Part shown: positions 25,045-31,690 of the stretch, piece after piece
How the letters are laid out: every line of letters starts with the position of its first letter
Numbering within the stretch: position 1 is the first letter of the stretch
Source: a virus
IMG/VR virus record: IMGVR_UViG_3300037502_001820
Span: 1 to 33,186 of that record
Reading direction: 5' to 3' (one strand)
DNA length: 33,186 bases
Notes under the pieces: model-generated
What the model was told of the DNA's origin: nothing
Database searches by the model: none
Seen by the model: the letters and a program-made list of their open reading frames with translations, nothing else
Made by a program: the position numbers and the translations under genes

Positions 25045-25254
25045 CTAAGGCGTGGAAGTATTCCTTCCCTGACCCAGTTTGCCTCGGTATGTCTGTAGTG
25101 CCAGCACATCTTGTAGGTGAAAGGTACTCCTACGCGACTGCCTTCCGACTGGCACTAATTGTTTTCGGTGAACCAACTGACGAAGGTTGTTCTTGCTGAT
25201 TCCCAAAAGCATGGCTGCTACTTCGCTATCGATAATCCCGTTGCCTTCGGTCAT
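25045..25254 (-). CDS. Small helix-turn-helix (excisionase/MerR-like) protein
   Basis: 69 residues. The segment IIDSEVAAMLLGISKNNLRQLV followed by QLVPVGRQSRRSTFHLQDVL (shown in parts) is the winged helix-turn-helix layout of MerR/excisionase-type DNA-binding proteins. No integrase gene is seen nearby, so a transcriptional regulator is as likely as an excisionase. It is the last gene before the hairpin that separates early and packaging genes, so it might control the switch between them. Overlaps the upstream gene by four bases. Confidence 0.7.
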   Translation of the reverse strand: MTEGNGIIDSEVAAMLLGISKNNLRQLVHRKQLVPVGRQSRRSTFHLQDVLALQTYRGKLGQGRNTSTP

Positions 25255-25475
25255 GTATTTTCCTTTATGAATTTGACGATAGCGTGAAGCCTAGAATAGG
25301 CATCACCGCCACCCTCAACTATTTGTAACAGTTCTTTCGAATAATCTCTACGCACAGCCCAATACATTTGGGCACATAAAGATTCTTTGTCTAATCTTTT
25401 AGTTTTTTCGAAATCGTAGAAACGCAGGTTATCATTGAGGACATCCTCAACGAACTTGTAACGCTCGGCTACCAT
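25251..25475 (-). CDS. Hypothetical small protein
   Basis: 74 residues, charged and mainly helical (RYKFVEDVLNDNLRFYDFEK, then MYWAVRRDYSKELLQIVEGG). No recognised motif. The start overlaps the end of the 45-residue ORF upstream and the stop overlaps the next start, which supports real coupled translation. Confidence 0.6.
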   Translation of the reverse strand: MVAERYKFVEDVLNDNLRFYDFEKTKRLDKESLCAQMYWAVRRDYSKELLQIVEGGGDAYSRLHAIVKFIKENT

Positions 25476-25606
25476 TCAATGAATAACCACAGAGGTCCAA
25501 AATCTATGTTGAAAGACCACCTGTCCACGCATATTCCGAGTCCGAAACGCCAACTAATGCCACCGCCAATGGTGACTTTGCCTACCTGTTTGAATGAACT
25601 TACCAT
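25469..25606 (-). CDS. 45-residue Gly/aromatic-rich protein
   Basis: A short ORF: MVSSFKQVGKVTIGGGISW, then RFGLGICVDRWSFNIDFGPL, ending WLFIEW. It starts four bases before the SSB stop ends and finishes inside the start region of the next gene, filling what would otherwise be a 124-base gap. Small phage proteins with this alternating Gly/aromatic pattern (GPLW...IE ending) occur widely, but their function is not known. It may be a small beta-hairpin protein. Confidence 0.6.
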   Translation of the reverse strand: MVSSFKQVGKVTIGGGISWRFGLGICVDRWSFNIDFGPLWLFIEW

Positions 25607-25998
25607 GGGAAATCCTCGATAGGTTCTTCGTCCGATTTATCGGAACGCGGTTCTTGTGGTTCAGGTGCATATTTCGGCACTACGCCAACACCATCAGCAT
25701 TGATTTCAAGTGCGGTGCGCGCGTTGCCTTCTTTGTCTGTGTAGTTTGCTACTTGTAGTCTGCCTGTAACAATTGCTTTGTCACCTTTCTTGAGTGCCAA
25801 TGCTGTTCCGGCAGCATCACGATTCCATACGAATATGCGGAACCATGTTGTATCGCCATCTACCCACTCGTTGCCTTGTTGTTTGCGCGGAGTATTAGCG
25901 ATGCTAAATGTTGTAACGGGTGTGCCTTTCGGTGTTTTCTTAAATTCGGCATCCGTTCCCAAGTTACCGATAATGGTAACTATCGGTTCACCAGCCAT
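25600..25998 (-). CDS. ssb: Single-stranded DNA-binding protein
   Basis: 132 residues from the second of two nearby ATGs; the first (26004) directly abuts the AAAGGA ribosome site, leaving no spacing. OB-fold pattern: VTIIGNLGTDAEFKKTPKGT, TTFSIANTPRKQ, TTWFRIFVWNRDAAGTALAL and GDKAIVTGRLQV. The C-terminal tip is acidic and ends EEPIEDFPW. That differs from the common DDDIPF by ending in Trp but should still serve as a partner-docking tail. It coats ssDNA during replication and recombination, with RecT and RusA encoded nearby. Confidence 0.93.
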   Translation of the reverse strand: MAGEPIVTIIGNLGTDAEFKKTPKGTPVTTFSIANTPRKQQGNEWVDGDTTWFRIFVWNRDAAGTALALKKGDKAIVTGRLQVANYTDKEGNARTALEINADGVGVVPKYAPEPQEPRSDKSDEEPIEDFPW

Positions 25999-26338
25999 AG
26001 CCATTCCTTTCGAGATATTTATAGGTGCCTTCCTGCGTCAGTATAACAATATCCCCGTTCGGAAGCGTAACAGGACACTCCGCAGGGTCAGCCCAACTTG
26101 AAACCATATAGCCTTTTTCAAGTGCGCTGCTAGGGTTGTTATGTACCGAATCCGTGTCGAGGTTGTGACACTCATGGTGTAACGCAAGAAAATTAGCGAT
26201 TTCGTCTTTGCCGCCACGACTACGCAATTTGCGATGATGAAGCGCCCAAGAGTGTGGAAGTGACCCACCGCATTTTTCGCAGTACCCTCTCGCGCGTGCC
26301 CAAGTCAAAGCGCGTAGTACCTCTAGTTGCTGAGCCAT
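25988..26338 (-). CDS. HNH endonuclease
   Basis: 116 residues from an internal ATG at 26338. The longer frame (to 26437) would overlap the upstream gene deeply, so the shorter start is preferred. Motif: CEKCGG, then WALHHRKLRSRGGKDEIANF and LALHHECHN, then VHNNP, a complete zinc-stabilised HNH fold. In phages HNH proteins near terminase help DNA cleavage at packaging. Here the gene lies among replication genes, so it may instead nick DNA during recombination or be a homing-type nuclease. Neighbours overlap at both ends. Confidence 0.82.
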   Translation of the reverse strand: MAQQLEVLRALTWARARGYCEKCGGSLPHSWALHHRKLRSRGGKDEIANFLALHHECHNLDTDSVHNNPSSALEKGYMVSSWADPAECPVTLPNGDIVILTQEGTYKYLERNGYGW

Positions 26339-26841
26339 GTACGCAACTTTCCAGTCATCGGGTCTTTGCAAGCAGTATTGACACAGACGAACATATCGTT
26401 TATACGCATCACGGATTTGTGCGCACATTGTCCGCACATCATTTCGGACTCGTAGGTATAAATGTCGCCGTCATTGACTTTGACCCGAATACGGGTATGC
26501 CAATGGATTACCTCATCGCCTAAAGTTTTCGACAGCGATTTGCGTTTGCGAACGATATCTTCCCATACGAGGTTGAGCCACTCGATTCGTGACATAACAA
26601 GTGGACATGGACCTACTTCTGTTTTGCGAACAGGCACAGGTAACGCTTGTTGAATTTCGCTCGCGACAAAATATGTCGTCTTGTGTGTCCATTTATGAAA
26701 ATCTAACATCATGCTAAGAGTGCCAAGTGGTAACGGATAGCGCTGCGAAAATTTCGGCGCGCGCCCTTTCTCTCCTGAATCGTGTTTGTAATATTCCCAC
26801 ACTCGGGGATAGTCGCTCAGGATTTCTTCTAATAATTTCAT
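26323..26841 (-). CDS. Hypothetical protein with C-terminal zinc-ribbon motif
   Basis: 172 residues. The N-terminal two thirds are unrecognised (YPLPLGTLSMMLDFHKWTHK and IEWLNLVWEDIVRKRKSLSK). The C-terminus has a MCGQCAHKSVMRINDMFVC...TACKD stretch, two Cys pairs in a zinc-ribbon arrangement. The gene sits between RusA and HNH genes with overlapping ends, so a role in DNA metabolism or transcription control is possible. Confidence 0.65.
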   Translation of the reverse strand: MKLLEEILSDYPRVWEYYKHDSGEKGRAPKFSQRYPLPLGTLSMMLDFHKWTHKTTYFVASEIQQALPVPVRKTEVGPCPLVMSRIEWLNLVWEDIVRKRKSLSKTLGDEVIHWHTRIRVKVNDGDIYTYESEMMCGQCAHKSVMRINDMFVCVNTACKDPMTGKLRTWLSN

Positions 26842-27215
26842 GTGCCTAGTTGCTCAATCGTTATCCACACGCCTTCCACAGACCCGTATGATTTACTTGC
26901 TGAGATTAGCGTTACTTGCGCATCATCAACATAAGCAACACCCGTGAGTCCATCAAGAACTGCGCGAATTAGTTTATCTAAATCAGGCTTGACCCATGGC
27001 ATTGAACGCAGACTTGTTTTTGGTTTGATATAAATAAATTCACAACTAACTTTCACAGCACCATCAACAGGTCGATAGCCTGAGAGTTCTGCGTTACGCG
27101 CAATATCAGCACGCCATACTGCTAAATCTGTTGCTCTTGCGTGAATAGGGCGACCATGAATAAATTTCAGCGAACCCTGCGGAACGGGTCGCCCTTTCAC
27201 GAAGAACGAATCCAT
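26838..27215 (-). CDS. rusA: RusA-type Holliday junction resolvase
   Basis: 125 residues from an ATG at 27215 that overlaps the upstream stop as TGATG. The longer frame to 27248 runs into the preceding gene. Conserved features: VKGRPVPQGSLKF near the start, FIYIKPKTSLRSMPWVKPDLDK without the first two residues, and the acidic catalytic set in KPDLDKLIRAVLDGL (D78, D80, D88) and AYVDDAQV (D97 or D98). RusA dimers cut four-way junctions formed by recombination-dependent replication before packaging. RecT, nuclease and SSB genes nearby fit. Confidence 0.9.
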   Translation of the reverse strand: MDSFFVKGRPVPQGSLKFIHGRPIHARATDLAVWRADIARNAELSGYRPVDGAVKVSCEFIYIKPKTSLRSMPWVKPDLDKLIRAVLDGLTGVAYVDDAQVTLISASKSYGSVEGVWITIEQLGT

Positions 27216-27673
27216 CAATACCACCGATTCTTTTGCCAAAATTGCCAAGCGTTACATGGATTATTGTAACGGATAGAAATATAATTCAATCCCCAAACTA
27301 TCTGTCCTCGCGTGTCGTTGAGGAAAGCAGTTTTTTGGGCTTGAGTATTTCTTGGCATATTGCGTTGTGGTATCCCATGGTCATTGGTAGGGCTGACTGC
27401 TTTCGGATTCCATGCGGACTCTTTGCCCCATAGTTTCGATAGGCAGCCATACTGCTGTTTGCCCCATGCATATTCTGTCTTGGCAATATCACGAGCAATT
27501 GCCCTAGGGTCTGTCAATTTCTTGACTTTCACAGGGTCTATGACTGGTGACATAGTTGCCGATAACGGCGCTGTGAAGGTGAATAGGGCTGCGAAATACG
27601 CAATCGCTAGCCCTCGTACCTTCCATTTTCTTTGAGCCTTCCTATAGCCTTCTACGGGTTTTATTGTGCTCAT
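27215..27673 (-). CDS. Membrane-anchored transglycosylase-like (SLT-fold) protein
   Basis: 152 residues. A basic N-terminus precedes a hydrophobic segment at about 20-39 (GLAIAYFAALFTFTAPLSAT), a signal anchor or signal peptide. The C-terminal half resembles actinobacterial lytic transglycosylase-like domains: YGCLSKLWGKESAWNPKAV with the candidate catalytic E85, then HGIPQRNMP, GQIVWGLNYISIRY and a closing NPCNAWQFWQKNRWY. It would cut or bind peptidoglycan outside the membrane. It lies among replication genes, away from a lysis cassette, so it might help entry-stage or early wall remodelling, or serve as an endolysin. Confidence 0.78.
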   Translation of the reverse strand: MSTIKPVEGYRKAQRKWKVRGLAIAYFAALFTFTAPLSATMSPVIDPVKVKKLTDPRAIARDIAKTEYAWGKQQYGCLSKLWGKESAWNPKAVSPTNDHGIPQRNMPRNTQAQKTAFLNDTRGQIVWGLNYISIRYNNPCNAWQFWQKNRWY

Positions 27674-27682
27674 TGAAGTACC

Positions 27683-27982
27683 TCATAACGCTCTAGTCTT
27701 GGAGCGTTCTTCTTCTTCGTAGGCTTTGAATTTAGATACAGTAGAGCGAGCGCGTAGTCGCTCCTGTAGTTCCTGACTTGAACGGGAACTTGCCTGAATA
27801 TTTGCGCGTTCAGGGTCGCAGGTCGGACAAAATCGTACACCTTCGAAACGCTCTGATACAACTTTGGTATTCCCATCTTTTGTAACAGTTTTCTTGTCCT
27901 CGTAGTACTCGACCCATATATAACCATATTCGCATGGTTCACTATGCGTACAAATACAACCCGTTTTTCCACAATGATTCAT
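27683..27982 (-). CDS. Cys-rich zinc-binding protein
   Basis: 99 residues from an ATG at 27982 that overlaps the upstream stop (TAATG) and has AAGGG upstream. A longer frame to 28030 is less likely. N-terminus NHCGKTGCICTHSEPCEYG, then VRFCPTCDPERA, giving six Cys and a His in two groups. The C-terminal third is a charged helix (SSQELQERLRARSTVSKFKA). Small zinc proteins like this often lie next to phage initiator genes, but the function is unknown. Confidence 0.65.
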   Translation of the reverse strand: MNHCGKTGCICTHSEPCEYGYIWVEYYEDKKTVTKDGNTKVVSERFEGVRFCPTCDPERANIQASSRSSQELQERLRARSTVSKFKAYEEEERSKTRAL

Positions 27983-28167
27983 TACATACCCTTTGTTCGG
28001 AATGGATTTTTTCTTGGTTTGTACGGGCATTCCTCAAGGTGCGCGTCCATTTTTTCGCCCACTCCTTCGTGCCTACCCGATTTCCAGATGACTATGAAAC
28101 CACAATTGTGAAAACAACTCATGCTCTCATAGCCTTCTGGAATCTCGTATCCGTTTTCTAGTATCAT
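27982..28167 (-). CDS. Small zinc-finger-like protein
   Basis: 61 residues. CFHNCGFIVIW, then MDAHLEECPYKPRKNPFR, giving C-x3-C ... H-x3-C ligands like a short zinc finger. The tail is basic, consistent with nucleic acid binding. Starts four bases inside the initiator gene's end (ATGA) and ends on the next start, so it is coupled to both. Confidence 0.6.
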   Translation of the reverse strand: MILENGYEIPEGYESMSCFHNCGFIVIWKSGRHEGVGEKMDAHLEECPYKPRKNPFRTKGM

Positions 28168-29003
28168 GCTTTCCTATCCGCATACATTCTTTGGGCTATC
28201 CTAAACGCATAACTCACAAGGTCAGTCAAATCTTTTGCGGCTGCCTCGTCAATAGCGAGTAGGGCTATTCGCCCGAACCGCTTGGTCATTTGACCAATAC
28301 GGCTAATCTCTGCGGAAGTCAGTTTGCGTGACTGCAACTCAGCGACATACCACGCTGTCAGCGCGATACACCCACCGATATCGTTGTTGATATGCAGCGT
28401 ATCCCACTCGTCCTCGACCAACCGCGACAGATTCCATGCGTTGATACCCTGCGAACGCGCATCTGCAAGTTTGCTGCTAATCCTGATAACAGAATCCTTT
28501 GCAGACTTCACGCGTGGCAGCGGAATCGGAGTATCCGATTCGTATGGTTCTACCTCTTTAGATATATCGATAGATATATCTAAAGAATTGGGTTGGGTTG
28601 GGTTGGGTTGGGTTGGGGTTGGCGTTTCGAATTCGTTTCCGAAGTCATCAGGAAACGCATCGGAAACGCGTTTCTTTTGCGTTTCTCGATACTTTGCCAA
28701 CCTCTCCCGTGCCTCTGCTCGTTTGCCCTCTACCTTCTCCCGTGTCGGTTGATACTCGTCATACGAGCGTATTTGAAATCCCTTCGCCGTGCGTTCCCAT
28801 AGGTTTTGGTCCTCGAGTTCGTCACTTGGCTTTTCAGGATTATCGCCTACCCACGCATTGACGATTTGATATGGGATATGCCCGTCTGTCAGTTGGCGGT
28901 TGGAATAGCACAGTCCTGTTATGAACAGGCGAAATGCCGTATCCGACAGTCCAATGACTTTCGGGTGGTCTGCGAAATTGTCGTCTAGCCGTACCCAGCC
29001 CAC
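28164..29003 (-). CDS. Replisome-organizer-like replication initiator
   Basis: 279 residues from a GTG overlapping the upstream stop (TAGTG). N-terminal winged-helix domain typical of phage replisome organizers (WVRLDDNFADHPKVIGLSD, then FRLFITGLCYSNRQLTDGHI). A charged linker (residues about 90-160) is followed by a helical C-terminal domain (ARSQGINAWNLSRLVEDEW, then LTAWYVAELQSRKLTSAEIS). Such proteins bind the origin and load helicase. The linker-coding DNA (28555-28685) carries an inverted repeat, a GGGTT array and six GAAACG motifs, so the origin may lie inside the gene as in lambda O. Confidence 0.75.
   Translation of the reverse strand: MGWVRLDDNFADHPKVIGLSDTAFRLFITGLCYSNRQLTDGHIPYQIVNAWVGDNPEKPSDELEDQNLWERTAKGFQIRSYDEYQPTREKVEGKRAEARERLAKYRETQKKRVSDAFPDDFGNEFETPTPTQPNPTQPNSLDISIDISKEVEPYESDTPIPLPRVKSAKDSVIRISSKLADARSQGINAWNLSRLVEDEWDTLHINNDIGGCIALTAWYVAELQSRKLTSAEISRIGQMTKRFGRIALLAIDEAAAKDLTDLVSYAFRIAQRMYADRKA
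28555..28685. other. Candidate replication origin inside the initiator gene
   Basis: Three elements lie side by side: a perfect 14-bp AT-rich inverted repeat with a 4-base loop (28555-28568 and 28573-28586); five tandem GGGTT units plus a sixth altered one (28590-28620); and six copies of GAAACG/CGTTTC in both orientations (28622-28685), including a 12-base perfect palindrome at 28663-28674. All are in the part encoding a low-complexity linker of the initiator. Iterons next to an AT-rich segment inside the initiator gene is the lambda-type origin layout. Origin function is inferred. Confidence 0.5.
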
Positions 29004-29233
29004 TAGCCTTCTCCCTTCACAGGTTGCAGAAATGTAACGAGTTGCTCGACTATCACAACATCACGACCTTCAATGTGATGGTGATATTCGGAAGCGAACG
29101 CATGAATTTCCTTGATGAATTCAGCACGGAAATAAGATTCCATGTGCCGATACATTGTTTGCGATACGCAAGCGCAGATAACAGTCTTGTCACCAACATC
29201 GCGTACGCCTAAGCATTCGTGTAGGTCGCTCAT
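29003..29233 (-). CDS. Hypothetical small protein upstream of initiator
   Basis: 76 residues from the ATG at 29233, preceded by AAGGAG and overlapping the upstream small ORF as ATGA. A longer frame exists but would run through that ORF. Sequence MSDLHECLGVRDVGDKTVIC, then MYRHMESYFRAEFIKEIHAF, with a His run (YHHHIEGRDVVIVEQLVTFL). No known domain. Coupled to the initiator by a stop/start overlap. Confidence 0.6.
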   Translation of the reverse strand: MSDLHECLGVRDVGDKTVICACVSQTMYRHMESYFRAEFIKEIHAFASEYHHHIEGRDVVIVEQLVTFLQPVKGEG

Positions 29234-29325
29234 GCTTGCGCTCCTTCGTGTTCGAATTCGCATTCGTCACAATGGCACCAATCGCAACCTTCTATCGGAC
29301 ACTTGCCCCAATTGTCATCAGTCAT
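29230..29325 (-). CDS. 31-residue Cys-rich protein
   Basis: A very short ORF with a strong AGGAGG ribosome site: MTDDNWGKCPIEGCDWCHC, then DECEFEHEGAQA. It has five cysteines and two histidines in 31 residues, suggesting metal binding. Its start overlaps the nuclease gene's stop and its stop overlaps the next start (ATGA), so it fits exactly in the operon. Confidence 0.55.
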   Translation of the reverse strand: MTDDNWGKCPIEGCDWCHCDECEFEHEGAQA

Positions 29326-30277
29326 CGTTGCCTCCTGTTGCTTTCACGGATAGACGCGCAGAGTCCTTGCCGACCTTGAATGGAACATATCCAAGTTTTT
29401 CGAGGACTTCTGCTTCGTCGATGGATTTTCGTCCTGCTACGGACGACCAAACGATTTTCAAGCCCGATACAGTAGTTCCGTTAGCGCCTTCAAGAAATCC
29501 TTTGAGTCCGTCTTTTTCCGCCTCTAGTTTCCGTATCTCATCGCTAACTCGAAGATAGTCCTGTGCGACCTTATCAACGATAGGGTCAGGAATGTTGAAA
29601 CTATCGGCTTCTGATTTTGACCGACCAGCACAACCCTTCGTGCCTGTCTTGTCATAGAACTCGCAGTAGTTACGGCAGAACACCGCGTCTTTTTCAGGCG
29701 CAGGTGGGTTCTTTGCGAACTTTACTTCCGACAACCATGCGAACGCTTCATTTGCAACATTCGCATCGTACGGCTCGCTGTGATAAACAATGTCGTTTTC
29801 AGTACCATCACGCGGAATAGCAACAAGCGTAACAGTATTTACTTTCTGACCTAGGACATTTTCAATGAGCCAGCCGTATAACTGAACTTGCCAGCGCTGT
29901 TGTCTGCTCGGAAAATACGCAAGGTTGCGCATCTTCGTAGATTTCCAGTCAATGACTTCGCCCAATTGTTTATCGAACATATCAACATGACCACGCAGTT
30001 GTGCTTCTTCTGAATACACTTCTGTTTCCAGCAAATATCGTTCGCCGAATGGGTCAAGACGATGAAACGCCTGTTGAATGTACGAATGTATTGCTGTTCC
30101 CATCATGCTACTGAAACGCAATAAATTGCTGTTCGTTTTTTCCGCGCCGTTGATTTGTAGCCACAATTTGCGTGCGCAACTACCTACCTGACTCGGACCT
30201 ATATCAGTTTGCTTGCCGCGTGATTCTGATAAACCAGCAGCAGTAATGGCTTTGACTAATTCATTGGCTGCTGACAT
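29318..30277 (-). CDS. RecB/Cas4-like PD-(D/E)XK nuclease
   Basis: 319 residues. Nuclease core: GTAIHSYIQQA (H64), E85, GHVDMFD (D99), VIDWKSTK (D110, K112) and WQVQLYGWL (Q131), the RecB-type motif order. Four cysteines (C34 in GSCARKLWL; C201, C205, C216 in FCRNYCEFYDKTGTKGC) could hold an iron-sulfur cluster as in Cas4 and AddB. The C-terminus has a short coiled coil (YLRVSDEIRKLEAEKDGLKG). With the RecT-like gene it probably forms an exonuclease/annealase pair for phage recombination. Confidence 0.85.
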   Translation of the reverse strand: MSAANELVKAITAAGLSESRGKQTDIGPSQVGSCARKLWLQINGAEKTNSNLLRFSSMMGTAIHSYIQQAFHRLDPFGERYLLETEVYSEEAQLRGHVDMFDKQLGEVIDWKSTKMRNLAYFPSRQQRWQVQLYGWLIENVLGQKVNTVTLVAIPRDGTENDIVYHSEPYDANVANEAFAWLSEVKFAKNPPAPEKDAVFCRNYCEFYDKTGTKGCAGRSKSEADSFNIPDPIVDKVAQDYLRVSDEIRKLEAEKDGLKGFLEGANGTTVSGLKIVWSSVAGRKSIDEAEVLEKLGYVPFKVGKDSARLSVKATGGNDD

Positions 30278-30527
30278 TTTGCGAACTCCGTTTCTTAACT
30301 GTTGCCTCTATGTAATATTCCATAGAGTTGTAGATTTCGCGCCAAATTCCATCATCGACTTCCATCAAACGAATGACTTGAACCCACTCGTCATCGCTTA
30401 ACGCAGCCTCGCCTTCGTGATGATTTTTCAGGTGTTCATCGGCTTCATCACGCAGAGTAATAGCAGCGAAAACTTCGCTGTCATCAAGATACGGCGCGAT
30501 GAGTTTTTTTACTTTTTCTATTTTCAT
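30261..30527 (-). CDS. Hypothetical acidic small protein
   Basis: 88 residues. Acidic helical sequence (KLIAPYLDDSEVFAAITLRD, then LSDDEWVQVIRLMEVDDGIW), ending in a basic tail (KKRSSQNVSSQ). No recognised domain. Overlaps the nuclease start. The ribosome site is AAAGGG. Its place beside recombination genes gives no firm clue. Confidence 0.6.
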   Translation of the reverse strand: MKIEKVKKLIAPYLDDSEVFAAITLRDEADEHLKNHHEGEAALSDDEWVQVIRLMEVDDGIWREIYNSMEYYIEATVKKRSSQNVSSQ

Positions 30528-30543
30528 TACCCTTTGCCCTTTC

Positions 30544-30894
30544 TTACGCTATGTCCATTGAAGCGCGTACGGAGGTTCCGATAGAACGCGCAATATCTAC
30601 TTGAGTGCGAACGCGAGCAGCATTTCCGCGCGCAGCCTTCACTAATGCTTCGGCTGTTTGAAGTTGATGCCATTCCTGTTCACATTCGACAAGTGCTTTG
30701 TCAGCAACATCGCCTACGCGCAATTTCAGATTATTCATGCCAATGTTTAATCTTGCCCGAGCGATAGCGATTTCGAAAGTTGCCTTGACGCCGTGATATA
30801 ACTTCTCAGCATCTACAAGTTCGTCATGCGCTTTGTCGATTTCCTTGCTAAGTTCGTAGAGTCTTGCCTCTACTCGTTCAGGTGTTATCGTCAT
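30544..30894 (-). CDS. Hypothetical helical (coiled-coil) protein
   Basis: 116 residues from the ATG at 30894, which overlaps the upstream small ORF's stop (ATGA) and has AAAGG upstream. A longer frame to 30924 is not needed. Almost wholly helical with heptad-like spacing (YELSKEIDKAHDELVDAEKL, then KALVECEQEWHQLQTAEALV). Possibly a structural or regulatory partner in the replication region. No domain recognised. Confidence 0.6.
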   Translation of the reverse strand: MTITPERVEARLYELSKEIDKAHDELVDAEKLYHGVKATFEIAIARARLNIGMNNLKLRVGDVADKALVECEQEWHQLQTAEALVKAARGNAARVRTQVDIARSIGTSVRASMDIA

Positions 30895-31058
30895 ACTTGC
30901 CTTTCCGTTCCGCAGGTGGAACATGGTTGTTTATGAATATTCCACGCACCGCAATACGCACATCGCGCAATAGGTTCGTGTCTTGCTGGTCTTGTTGCCG
31001 GAACAGCGTGAGGGTATGTCAATGCCCACCCGTCACGCCACGAATATGAACCTGTCAT
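30891..31058 (-). CDS. 55-residue zinc-ribbon protein
   Basis: A short ORF: MTGSYSWRDGWALTYPHAVP, a linker, then ARCAYCGAWNIHKQPCSTCG and TERQV. Two CxxC pairs spaced as in zinc ribbons. The start overlaps the secreted protein's stop (ATGA) and the stop overlaps the next start (ATGA), filling a 160-base gap. Function unknown. Confidence 0.6.
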   Translation of the reverse strand: MTGSYSWRDGWALTYPHAVPATRPARHEPIARCAYCGAWNIHKQPCSTCGTERQV

Positions 31059-31690
31059 GACTCAAGCCACAATAGGAACTCTGCCCACAATTCTTGCCAA
31101 CGCGCTAACCATTCGATTAGCGATTCTGAGAATAGAGGAATTTCAGGTTCGGGTTGCGTTTCGACAGGTGCAGTCGTAGTCGTTGTCGTATCTGAATTTA
31201 TGACAGCGCCAACAGTAGCCGTATCTGCGACTGTTGTGACTGTGCTTGTTTCTGTAATGACTGTGCTTGTTTCTGTTGTGTTCGTAGGTGTTGGCGTAGG
31301 TGTTGGCGCAACAGGTTGTGGTTTAGGTTCAGGCGTAGGCTGTGGTTCTACTACTGTCGGCGTGACAATGACAGTAGTTTGCGTAGGTGTTATTGCCACG
31401 AATGTATTTTTCGTAGGTTCTTCTTTGACTACGAGAATTTGATTCGGTTGCGCACCGATTCCTGAATTGTTGCCATTGCTATCTGTCCTGCCTTGTAACA
31501 CATAGCGTTCCCCTGCTTTCAATGTTAGTCGTGAATACAGAGAATTCGGGTCGCCACAAGTACCAGCATCGCAAACGATTGCACCGCTTACGACTACACC
31601 ATTACTATCAACGATGACATACACATCTGCTCGCGCAGGAATAACTGTTGAAGCCAATAGAACAACTAACAATATGATTAGTTTTTTCAT
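31055..31690 (-). CDS. Secreted Pro/Thr-rich protein with Trp-rich C-terminus
   Basis: About 211 residues from the second of two adjacent ATGs, which has better spacing from GGAG. Clear signal peptide (MKKLIILLVVLLASTVIPARA) with cleavage likely after ARA. A small globular domain follows (DVYVIVDSNGVVVSGAIVCD, two Cys). Then a long Pro/Thr/Val linker (PQPTPEPKPQPVAPTPTPTP) and a Trp-rich amphipathic end (SLIEWLARWQELWAEFLLWL). It would be exported and may sit at the membrane or wall. Possible roles include superinfection exclusion or surface modification; neither is proven by sequence. Confidence 0.65.
   Translation of the reverse strand: MKKLIILLVVLLASTVIPARADVYVIVDSNGVVVSGAIVCDAGTCGDPNSLYSRLTLKAGERYVLQGRTDSNGNNSGIGAQPNQILVVKEEPTKNTFVAITPTQTTVIVTPTVVEPQPTPEPKPQPVAPTPTPTPTNTTETSTVITETSTVTTVADTATVGAVINSDTTTTTTAPVETQPEPEIPLFSESLIEWLARWQELWAEFLLWLES

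Noticed and set aside
25045-25254. Excisionase as evidence of a temperate phage
   Set aside because: The fold fits, but no integrase, attachment site or repressor was seen in the window, so lysogeny is not claimed.
27670-27972. Minus-strand ORF of 100 residues
   Set aside because: It is out of frame with the Cys-rich gene at 27683-27982, which has organised metal ligands and a TAATG start overlap.
28590-28620. CRISPR-like or telomeric repeat
   Set aside because: The GGGTT units are 5-base tandem repeats without spacers inside a coding frame, so this is not a CRISPR array. A true telomere is not expected here.
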